Origin: Gemmatimonadota bacterium
GTDB lineage: Bacteria; Gemmatimonadota; Gemmatimonadetes; Longimicrobiales; RSA9
Length of the DNA: 5,186 nucleotides
Reading direction: 5' to 3'
Assembly: GCA_019689775.1 (NCBI GenBank)
Contig: JADGGV010000319.1
Location: forward strand, 1-5,186
Below the pieces are notes generated by a model. It made no database searches. It saw only the letters and a program-made list of their open reading frames with translations, and had not been told where the DNA came from. The translations under genes and the position numbers were made by a program. Positions 1 through 5,186 of the stretch are shown piece by piece; position 1 is the first letter of the stretch; each line of letters opens with the position of its first letter.

Positions 1-16
1 CCGCAGATTCCCCCGC

Positions 17-904
17 ATGGAACCCCTCACCCCCGTCTACACCGCGCCGCTCTTCGCTCCCCTGCACCGCGAGCTGATCGCGCTGCTGCGCGGGCTCGAC
101 GCGGACGCCTGGCTCCGCCCGACCGTGGCCGGGCGCTGGCGCGTGCGCGACGTCGCCGCCCACCTCCTCGACGGCGACCTGCGCCGGCTCGCGGCCACGC
201 GCGACGGCCACGCGCTCGCCCCCGACCGGCCGCTCCACTCCTTCGGCGACGTCGTCCGGTTCATCAACGAGCTGAACGCGACGGGCGTGCACTGGGCCGA
301 GCGCCTGAGCCCGCGCCTCCTGGTCGAGCTGCTCGAGGTCACGGGGCCATCGGTCGCCGAGCTGATGGCCGCGCTCCCGCCGCACGAGGAGGCGATGTGG
401 CCCGTCGCGTGGGCGGGCGAGGAGCGCTCGGAGAACTGGATGGACGTCGGCCGCGACTACACCGAGCGCTGGCACCACCAGATGCAGATCCGCGACGCGG
501 TCGGCGCCCCCGGCCTCCTCGAGCGACGCTGGCTCGCGCCGCTCCTCGACCTCTCCGTCCGCGCGCTCCCGCGCGCCTACGCCGCGCTCGCGCCGCCCGC
601 CGGCACCGCCGTCGTCCTCGAGGTCGCCGGGGACGCCGGCGGCGCCTGGTCCGTCGTGCGCGAGGCGGCCGCGTGGCGCGTCTACCGCGGCGCCGCGGAT
701 GCTCCCGGCGCCGTCGTCCGCGCCACGCCCGACGACGCCTGGCGCCTCCTCTACAACGCCCTGCCGCCCGAGCGCGCACGGGCCACGCTCGAGATCTCCG
801 GCGACGCCGCGCTCGCGGAGCCGCTCCTCGTCGCCCGCTCGGTCATGGTCCAGGCCGCGCGCCCCACCGGTAACCGGCGCAGCGACCCGCCAGCCACGCC
901 TTGA
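17..904 (+). CDS. DinB/MDMPI-superfamily protein (maleylpyruvate isomerase N-terminal-like, metal-binding)
   Basis: This 295-residue soluble protein resembles the family annotated as 'maleylpyruvate isomerase N-terminal domain / mycothiol-dependent enzyme'. Residues about 10-165 form the DinB-like four-helix part. They contain the GRWRVRDVAAHLLDGD segment with H49, and the DYTERWHHQMQIRD helix with E150 and H154. An H plus E-x3-H set is the divalent-metal (Zn) triad known in the actinobacterial mycothiol-dependent maleylpyruvate isomerase, so the metal site looks intact. Residues about 190-290 resemble the C-terminal SCP2-like domain of the same family (GAWSVVRE, WRLLYNAL, ISGDAALAEPLL). There is no signal peptide or membrane segment, so it is probably cytoplasmic. 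The start has no clear Shine-Dalgarno in the 16 bases available, but the N-terminus fits the family. The actual substrate is unknown: family members include thiol-dependent isomerases and transferases, and the name should not be read as proof of maleylpyruvate chemistry. The stop codon overlaps the presumed promoter of the downstream repressor gene. Confidence 0.85.
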   Translation: MEPLTPVYTAPLFAPLHRELIALLRGLDADAWLRPTVAGRWRVRDVAAHLLDGDLRRLAATRDGHALAPDRPLHSFGDVVRFINELNATGVHWAERLSPRLLVELLEVTGPSVAELMAALPPHEEAMWPVAWAGEERSENWMDVGRDYTERWHHQMQIRDAVGAPGLLERRWLAPLLDLSVRALPRAYAALAPPAGTAVVLEVAGDAGGAWSVVREAAAWRVYRGAADAPGAVVRATPDDAWRLLYNALPPERARATLEISGDAALAEPLLVARSVMVQAARPTGNRRSDPPATP

Positions 905-929
905 CGCCGTCCGCAATTCGTAACATTGT
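901..929 (+). promoter_or_regulatory. Possible sigma70-like promoter of the rrf2-like gene
   Basis: TTGACG at 901-906 matches five of six bases of the -35 consensus. After 17 bases the hexamer CATTGT (924-929) matches the -10 consensus at only three positions. The patch is noticeably more AT-rich than its surroundings. Transcription from this -10 would begin close to 936-937, at the ATG of the repressor gene, giving a leaderless or nearly leaderless mRNA; this agrees with the lack of a Shine-Dalgarno there. The -35 hexamer overlaps the stop codon of the preceding gene. The -10 is weak, so this is tentative. Confidence 0.3.
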
Positions 930-936
930 AAGTTAC
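920..936. promoter_or_regulatory. Inverted-repeat operator candidate for the Rrf2-family repressor
   Basis: GTAAC (920-924) and GTTAC (932-936) are perfect reverse complements separated by seven bases (ATTGTAA), and the dyad ends at the base before the ATG at 937. Rrf2-family repressors usually bind short AT-richer dyads at their own promoters, and this one covers the presumed -10 and transcription start. Its position and composition in otherwise GC-rich DNA make autoregulation of the repressor-flavoprotein pair likely. The arms are only five bases, so binding is inferred. Confidence 0.5.
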
Positions 937-1374
937 ATGAAACGCAGTTATCGCCTCTCCGTCGCGCTGCACGTGCTCGTGCACCTCGCGGAGCGGGCGG
1001 GCGCGCCGATGACGTCGGAGCAGCTTGCGGCGTGCGTACCGACGAACCCCGTCGTGATCCGGCGCACGCTCGCCCGTCTGCGCGAGATCGGCGTGGTCGG
1101 CTCGACGCCGGGCCCCGGGGGCGGCTGGCGCCTCGCGCGGGATCCGGCGCGCATCTCGGTGGGCGAGGTGTGCGCCGCGCTGGGGGAGCGGCTGCTGTTC
1201 GCCGTGGACCTCGCGCTCGAGTCGGGGTGCCAGGTCCAGGCGGCGGTGTCCGGCGTGCTGGACGACGTCCTCCGCGACGCGGAGGCGCGGCTCCTGGAGC
1301 GGCTCGGGGGGATCTCGCTGTCCGATCTGGCCGCGCGGGTGCGCGGGCGAGGCGGCGAAACCGATGGAGCATGA
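937..1374 (+). CDS. Rrf2-family transcriptional regulator
   Basis: This is a 145-residue winged-helix DNA-binding repressor. The N-terminus MKRSYRLSVALHVLVHLA is the classic Rrf2 first helix. The helix-turn-helix follows at about 25-48, with the recognition segment TNPVVIRRTLARL (36-48), and the wing is STPGPGGGWRLAR (56-68). The effector and dimerisation helix covers about 98-123. The start is taken at ATG 937 because this places the family's first helix at the N-terminus; the in-frame TTG at 901 would add 12 residues that do not fit and would read through the operator. Only three cysteines are present (C33, C79, C98), and the three-cysteine cluster that holds an Fe-S cluster in IscR and NsrR is absent. 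It is therefore closer to the cluster-less members (YwnA-like) and may sense by single-cysteine modification or by a ligand. It overlaps nothing downstream but is followed after one base by the flavoprotein gene, its likely main target. Confidence 0.9.
   Translation: MKRSYRLSVALHVLVHLAERAGAPMTSEQLAACVPTNPVVIRRTLARLREIGVVGSTPGPGGGWRLARDPARISVGEVCAALGERLLFAVDLALESGCQVQAAVSGVLDDVLRDAEARLLERLGGISLSDLAARVRGRGGETDGA
1366..1369 (+). promoter_or_regulatory. Shine-Dalgarno that decides the flavoprotein start
   Basis: GGAG lies six bases upstream of ATG 1376, inside the last codons of the repressor gene. The alternative ATG at 1364 has no comparable site upstream, so 1376 (protein beginning MSDQIYDVVVVGG) is the preferred start. 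The arrangement, with a stop at 1372-1374 and a start at 1376, suggests translational coupling. Confidence 0.6.
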
Positions 1375-1375
1375 G

Positions 1376-2314
1376 ATGTCGGATCAGATCTACGACGTGG
1401 TGGTGGTCGGCGGGAGCTGGGCGGGGCTCGCCGCGGCGATGCAGCTCGGGCGGGCGCGTCGTCGCGTGCTGGTGGTGGATGGCGGGCGGCCGCGGAACCG
1501 CTTTGCCCACTCGTCGCACGGGTTCCTGGGGCAGGATGGGCGGTCCCCGGCCGAGATCCTCGACACGTTCCGGGCCCAGGTCCTGGCGTACCCGACGGTC
1601 GGATTTCGCGCGGGGGAGGCGACGACGGCGCATGCGTCCGGCGACGGTGCGTTCGTCGTGGCGCTGTCGTCGGGCGACCCGGTCCAGGCGCGGCGCCTGA
1701 TCCTCGCGACGGGGGTGGTGGACGAGCTGCCGGGTATCCCGGGGCTCGCGGAGCGGTGGGGGCGGACCGTGCTGCACTGCCCGTACTGTCACGGCTACGA
1801 GGTCGCGGACGGCCGCCTCGGCGTCCTGGCGACGAGCGAGGCGGCGGTGCACCACGCGCTGCTGCTGCCGGACTGGAGCGACCGGGTCACGCTGTTCACG
1901 AACGGGAGCTTCGTCCCCGACGCGGAGCAGCGGGCCGCGCTCGCGGCGCGCGGCGTCCAGGTGGAGACGCGGGTGGTGGCCGCGCTGGTCGGCGACGCTC
2001 CGGGGCTGACCGGGGTGCGGCTCCAGGACGGCGAGATCGTCGCCGTGGACGCGCTCTTCACCGCGACGCGGACCCGCATGGCCAGCGGCCTCGCCGAGGC
2101 GCTGGGCTGCGCTCTCCATGAGGGGCGCCTCGGTCCGATCGTCCGCACCGACGCGCGCAAGGAGACGAGCGTTCCGGGCGTCTTCTGCGCCGGCGATGCG
2201 GCGCGCGAGCCGCACGGTGCGACGTGGGCCGTGGCCGACGGGGCGACGGCGGGCGTGGCCGCGCACCAATCCCTCGCGCTTGCTGCGGCGCGGGCGCCGA
2301 TCGGCTCGAGGTAG
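1376..2314 (+). CDS. Thioredoxin reductase-like FAD-dependent oxidoreductase with CPYC motif
   Basis: This is a 312-residue cytosolic flavoprotein of the low-molecular-weight thioredoxin-reductase fold. The FAD Rossmann motif is at 8-17 (VVVVGGSWAG), with the acidic ribose-binding D35 at the end of strand 2. The ATG motif is at 111-113 (LILATGVVDELPGIPG), and the C-terminal FAD motif is VPGVFCAGDAA (266-276). The redox pair is C135 and C138 in CPYCHGYE, in the same place as the CATC of TrxB. The usual NADPH-binding glycine-rich motif (GxGxSA/E) is degenerate: the matching stretch is GVLATSEAAVHHALLL (149-164). This subgroup, often found beside Rrf2 or other small regulators, also includes relatives of fungal and bacterial dithiol oxidases (GliT/HlmI type), so a thiol oxidase or a reductase using another donor is possible. 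A start at 1364 would add MEHE. The gene is coupled to the upstream repressor gene, which probably controls it. Family is certain; substrate and electron donor are not. Confidence 0.9.
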   Translation: MSDQIYDVVVVGGSWAGLAAAMQLGRARRRVLVVDGGRPRNRFAHSSHGFLGQDGRSPAEILDTFRAQVLAYPTVGFRAGEATTAHASGDGAFVVALSSGDPVQARRLILATGVVDELPGIPGLAERWGRTVLHCPYCHGYEVADGRLGVLATSEAAVHHALLLPDWSDRVTLFTNGSFVPDAEQRAALAARGVQVETRVVAALVGDAPGLTGVRLQDGEIVAVDALFTATRTRMASGLAEALGCALHEGRLGPIVRTDARKETSVPGVFCAGDAAREPHGATWAVADGATAGVAAHQSLALAAARAPIGSR

Positions 2315-2421
2315 GCCGGACCGGGGACGATCGGCGGATATCGTCGTGCCGGCGGGACCGGGCCACATCCGTCACAGGCGCGCGTTCGGCTGGCCGCGAT
2401 CTTGCGCCGGTCGCGGCGGTT

Positions 2422-4671
2422 ATGGACGGAGCCGCGCACGACCCGGGGTCGCGGATGCGACCGGCGCGCGAAGACGCGAGGGACGGCTCGCGGGTGCCGG
2501 ATCGCGAGCGGGTGGCGCACGCGGACGAGGAGCGGTTCCGCCTCCTGTTCGAGGACGCCCCGACGATGTACTTCGAGGTGGACGCGGCCGGAACCATCGT
2601 CTCGGTCAACGGCTACGGCGCGGAGCAGCTCGGCTACACGGTGGCGGAGCTGACGGGGCGGCCGCTCACGGACGTCGTGCACGAGGCGGACCGCGACGCC
2701 GTCCGGCGCCACCTCGAGGAGTGCGCGCGGACGCCCGGCCGGGTGTGCCGCGGGGAGTTCCGCAAGGTGCGCAAGGACGGCAGCATCCTCTGGGTGCGTG
2801 AGGTCGTGCACCCGGTGCGGCTGGGCGACGGCGAGCCGACGTTCCTCGTCGTCTGCGACGACGTCACGGACGCGAAGCGCCTGGAGGCGGAGCGGGAGCA
2901 GATCCTGGCGCGGGAGCGGTTTCTCGCCGAGGCGACGCGGGTGCTGGCGAGCTCGATCGACTACGAGACCACGCTCCAGACGGTGGCGCGGCTGGCCCTG
3001 CCGGTGCTGGCCGACTTCGCGATCGCGGACATCGTCGACGAGGCGGGCGGGTTCCGGCGCATCGTCGCGAGGCACGCGGACCCGGCGAAGGACGCGCTGG
3101 CGCGCGAGGCCCGGCGCTTCCCGCCCGATCCCTCCCGTGAGGAGCACCCCGTCAACCGTGCGATCCGGACCGGGCGCTCGCAGATCGTCTCCGGCGAGGA
3201 CGCGGTCCGGGCGTCCGCTCACGACCCGGAGCACCTCGACCTCATGCGTCGGCTCGCGCCGCGCTCCGTCCTGGTGGTCCCGTTGATCGCGCGCGGCCGC
3301 GCGGTCGGCGCCGTCCAGTTCATCACGCTCGAGGACGGCTCGGCGCGCGACTACCGCCCGGAGGACATTCCGCTGGCGGAGGCGCTGGCCGGCCGCGCGG
3401 CGATCGCCATCGAGAACGCCGGGCTGTACCGGGAGGCGGAGCAGCGCGCGCGCGAGGAGCGGGCGCTGCGCGAGGCGGTGGGCGCGGTCGGCGCCGCGCT
3501 CACGACCGAGGAGATGATCCGGCGGCTCGCGACGAGCGCGGTCGAGGCCACCGGCGCGCGCGGCGCGTTCGTCACCCGGATCGACGCCGAGCGCGGCGCG
3601 ATCGAGATCATCGGGGTCGCCGGGGAGATCCCGCGACCGCAGGTGGGCGGCGCCACGTACGACGGCACGTACACGCGCGCCGTGGTCGAAGCCGGCGAGC
3701 CGCTGATCCTCGACCGACTCGATGCCGTCGAGGGTCCACTCCGCGACGACCCGCTAGCGCGCGCCTGCCCCGACTGCTCGGCGCTCGTCCTCCCGCTCAT
3801 CGCGGAGCAGCCGATCGGCGCGCTGTTCCTCGTCCGCGGACCCGAGCACCCGGCCTGGGCGCCCGAGGAGATCACGCGCGCCCGCACCTTCGCCGGGCTG
3901 GCCGCCCTCGCGTTCCGCAGGCTCCAGATCCTCGAGGAGTCCGAGCACCGGCGCGGCGAGCTCGAGCGGATCACCGAGAGCCGCGCCCGGCTGATCCGCG
4001 GCTTCTCGCACGACGTGAAGAATCCGCTCGGCGCGGCCGACGGCTACGCCCAGCTCCTGGAAGCCGGGAACCTGGGCGAGCTGGACGAGCGGCAACGCGA
4101 GGGCGTGCGGCGGATCCGCCGCTCCATCCAGACCGCGGTCCGGCTGATCCAGGACCTGCTCGACGTGGCGCGTGCGGAGACGGGGGAGATCAAGGTCGAG
4201 CGCGCGCGGACCGACGTCGCCCGCCTGGTGCGGGAGGTCGCCGAGGAGTTCCGGGCGCAGGCCACCGCGGCGGGGCTCACGCTCGAGTGCCGGGCCGACG
4301 ACGCGGTCTTCGCCGACACCGACGCGATCCGCGTCCGCCAGATCGTGGGCAACCTGGTCTCGAACGCCGTGAAGTACACGCCGAAGGGCCGCGTCACGCT
4401 CGAGGTCGCCCTGCGCGACGGCGCGGAGGAGTTCCGCCCGGGCGAATGGGTCGCGGTCCGCGTGAGCGACACCGGCCTGGGGATCCCCGAGGACAAGCGC
4501 GAGCGCGTCTTCCAGGAGTTCACGCGCCTCCATCCGGAGGCGCGGGACGGAGCGGGCGTCGGGCTCGCCAACAGCCGGCGGATCGCCCGCCTCCTGGGCG
4601 GGGACATCACGCTCCGGAGCGAGGTCGGCCGCGGCTCGACGTTCACGCTCTGGCTGCCGGTCGCCGCCTGA
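2422..4671 (+). CDS. Cytosolic PAS-GAF-GAF sensor histidine kinase
   Basis: This is a 749-residue two-component sensor kinase with no signal peptide or transmembrane helix. In order: a polar, charged N-terminus (1-34); a PAS domain (about 36-155, FRLLFEDAP to VVCDDVTDAKR); a charged connecting helix; GAF1 (about 170-335, ending AIAIENAGLYREA); GAF2 (about 350-503); then the kinase core. The H-box is GFSHDVKNPLG, with phospho-acceptor H530. The N-box is NLVSNAVKYTP (N644, N648), G1 is DTGLG (683-687), the F-box is VFQEF, and G2 is GAGVGLANSRRIA (710-722). All catalytic motifs are intact, so it should be active. GAF2 carries a CPDC pair (C449, C452). The frame is open from 2224, but that part overlaps the flavoprotein gene. 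ATG 2422 is the first start after its stop and has only a weak ribosome site; ATG 2455 and GTG 2494 (after GAGGGA) are alternatives that keep every domain. No response regulator is in the window, so the partner is unknown. The signal is likewise unknown; a redox or small-ligand cue is an inference. Confidence 0.9.
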   Translation: MDGAAHDPGSRMRPAREDARDGSRVPDRERVAHADEERFRLLFEDAPTMYFEVDAAGTIVSVNGYGAEQLGYTVAELTGRPLTDVVHEADRDAVRRHLEECARTPGRVCRGEFRKVRKDGSILWVREVVHPVRLGDGEPTFLVVCDDVTDAKRLEAEREQILARERFLAEATRVLASSIDYETTLQTVARLALPVLADFAIADIVDEAGGFRRIVARHADPAKDALAREARRFPPDPSREEHPVNRAIRTGRSQIVSGEDAVRASAHDPEHLDLMRRLAPRSVLVVPLIARGRAVGAVQFITLEDGSARDYRPEDIPLAEALAGRAAIAIENAGLYREAEQRAREERALREAVGAVGAALTTEEMIRRLATSAVEATGARGAFVTRIDAERGAIEIIGVAGEIPRPQVGGATYDGTYTRAVVEAGEPLILDRLDAVEGPLRDDPLARACPDCSALVLPLIAEQPIGALFLVRGPEHPAWAPEEITRARTFAGLAALAFRRLQILEESEHRRGELERITESRARLIRGFSHDVKNPLGAADGYAQLLEAGNLGELDERQREGVRRIRRSIQTAVRLIQDLLDVARAETGEIKVERARTDVARLVREVAEEFRAQATAAGLTLECRADDAVFADTDAIRVRQIVGNLVSNAVKYTPKGRVTLEVALRDGAEEFRPGEWVAVRVSDTGLGIPEDKRERVFQEFTRLHPEARDGAGVGLANSRRIARLLGGDITLRSEVGRGSTFTLWLPVAA

Positions 4672-4696
4672 GCGCGAGCCGGGCAGAGTGGTACGG

Positions 4697-4714
4697 GCCG
4701 CGACGGCTCGCGGC
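4697..4714. terminator. Hairpin 1 of the convergent intergenic pair (possible terminator)
   Basis: GCCGCGA (4697-4703) and TCGCGGC (4708-4714) form a perfect seven-base-pair, almost all G-C stem with a CGGC tetraloop. It begins 25 bases after the histidine-kinase stop. There is no T-tract on either strand, so it is not a canonical intrinsic terminator. Its position between convergent genes suggests it helps end transcription or protects the 3' end. Confidence 0.45.
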
Positions 4715-4746
4715 AGGCGACGACGGCGGCGGAGCGTTCGTCGCCT
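4715..4746. terminator. Hairpin 2 of the convergent intergenic pair (possible terminator of the minus-strand gene)
   Basis: AGGCGACGA (4715-4723) and TCGTCGCCT (4738-4746) are perfect nine-base reverse complements with a 14-base loop. On the minus strand the stem starts on the first base after the stop codon of the plug-like gene and is followed immediately by hairpin 1. No T-tract is present. The tandem arrangement fits a bidirectional 3'-end structure. Confidence 0.45.
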
Positions 4747-5186
4747 TCAGTCCCCCTGCTTCGTCCACAGCAGCAGGGCACCGCACTCCGCGAATCCGGC
4801 GTACTGCAGCGGCGCCTCCGACGGCCCGGCGTACGCCTCGATGGCGGCGATCTTGTTCGGGAACACGAGGCTGTCCAGATCCCCGCCCGACGTGTTCACC
4901 CAGTCCACCGGCACGCCATCCAGGTACACCCGTGGGGTGCACGACATGCTCAGGCTCGCGGGGCCACGGGTCGACTGGAGGTGCGCATGGCCGTACATGT
5001 CCATCACGACGCGCAGCCCCCGCATCCCCCGCAGCATGTCGCTGAGCCGGCTGGAGCGCTGGGCGACGGCGTCCAGCGCATCCCCGGCCAGGTACGTGCC
5101 GAAGCTGGTCTTGCGCCGCTCGTAGAAGCCGGTGTTCGCGAGCCAGCGCTTGCGCAGCTCCGCCTGGATCTCCAGCGCCCGCAGCA
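4747..5186 (-). CDS. TonB-plug-like protein, C-terminal part (5' end beyond the window)
   Basis: The last 145 residues of a minus-strand gene are visible; the frame stays open to the right edge, so the start is outside the window. An internal ATG at 5037 would give only 96 residues and would cut away clearly family-like sequence (NTGFYERRKTSFGTYL). That segment, then SDMLRGMRGLRV, YLDGVPVDW, FPNKIAAIEAYAGPSEAP and CGALLLWTKQG, follows the order of the plug domain of TonB-dependent receptors (its usual ending being an IEVxxGP turn and a GVIxITTK strand). Here the protein stops two residues after WTKQ-G, so no beta-barrel follows. Similar proteins usually have a signal peptide and a carboxypeptidase-regulatory-like (beta-sandwich) domain in front of the plug; that part would lie outside the window. 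Two cysteines (codons at 4939-4941 and 4783-4785) flank the plug core and could form a disulfide in the periplasm. The role is unknown. It is convergent with the kinase gene. Confidence 0.8.
   Translation of the reverse strand, partial: LRALEIQAELRKRWLANTGFYERRKTSFGTYLAGDALDAVAQRSSRLSDMLRGMRGLRVVMDMYGHAHLQSTRGPASLSMSCTPRVYLDGVPVDWVNTSGGDLDSLVFPNKIAAIEAYAGPSEAPLQYAGFAECGALLLWTKQGD

Noticed and set aside
901..936. TTG at 901 as the start of the Rrf2-family protein.
   Set aside because: It would place 12 non-family residues before the conserved MKRSYRLS helix and would encode through the operator and the presumed promoter.
1030..1240. Fe-S cluster-type Rrf2 (IscR/NsrR-like) interpretation.
   Set aside because: Only C98 lies in the cluster region; the three-cysteine ligand set is missing.
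2326..2345. Inverted repeat GACGAT/ATCGTC with an 8-base loop, 11 bases after the flavoprotein stop.
   Set aside because: A six-base stem with a wide loop and no T-tract is expected by chance in GC-rich DNA; too weak to call a terminator.
1795..3234. A long minus-strand open frame (479 codons) opposite the flavoprotein and kinase genes.
   Set aside because: It spans two well-supported plus-strand genes, its protein is arginine- and proline-rich with no recognisable domain, and such antisense frames are expected in very GC-rich DNA.
3754..4533. A minus-strand open frame (259 codons) opposite the kinase core.
   Set aside because: It is a codon-bias shadow of the GAF2-HisKA-ATPase region, which has every catalytic motif on the plus strand.
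4287..5045. A plus-strand frame of 252 codons crossing the kinase end and the convergent gap.
   Set aside because: It is low-complexity Arg/Pro/Gly sequence that would cross both hairpins and run antisense to the plug-like gene; no domain is visible.

Overview
The window is very GC-rich bacterial DNA, densely coding, with no RNA genes, IS elements, CRISPR arrays or tRNAs. It looks like a soil or sediment Gram-negative lineage. The best taxonomic hint is the partial minus-strand gene at the right edge: its plug-like ending (YLDG, IAAIEAYAGP, CGALLLWTK) resembles secreted plug-domain proteins common in Gemmatimonadota and related phyla. That assignment is an inference from recognition, not from a search.

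Layout. (1) 17-904, +: a DinB/maleylpyruvate-isomerase-like (MDMPI) protein with an apparently intact metal-ligand set. (2) 901-936: the only AT-richer patch in the left half, holding a possible promoter and a perfect inverted repeat directly abutting the next start codon. (3) 937-1374, +: an Rrf2-family repressor. (4) 1376-2314, +: a thioredoxin-reductase-like flavoprotein with a CPYC redox motif, one base after the repressor stop and therefore translationally coupled. (5) 2422-4671, +: a soluble PAS-GAF-GAF histidine kinase with a CPDC motif in its second GAF domain. (6) 4672-4746: a convergent gap made almost entirely of two abutting perfect hairpins. (7) 4747-5186, -: the C-terminal part of a TonB-plug-like protein whose start lies beyond the right edge.

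How it fits together. The rrf2-like and flavoprotein genes form a compact repressor/oxidoreductase module that probably controls itself through the 920-936 site. A thiol-disulfide theme runs through the neighbourhood: an MDMPI-fold enzyme (relatives use low-molecular-weight thiols), a CxxC flavoprotein, a repressor with three lone cysteines and a kinase with a CxxC in a sensor domain. Whether this is a real functional link or chance adjacency cannot be settled from sequence alone. The kinase has no response regulator in view. The minus-strand gene is convergent and probably unrelated.
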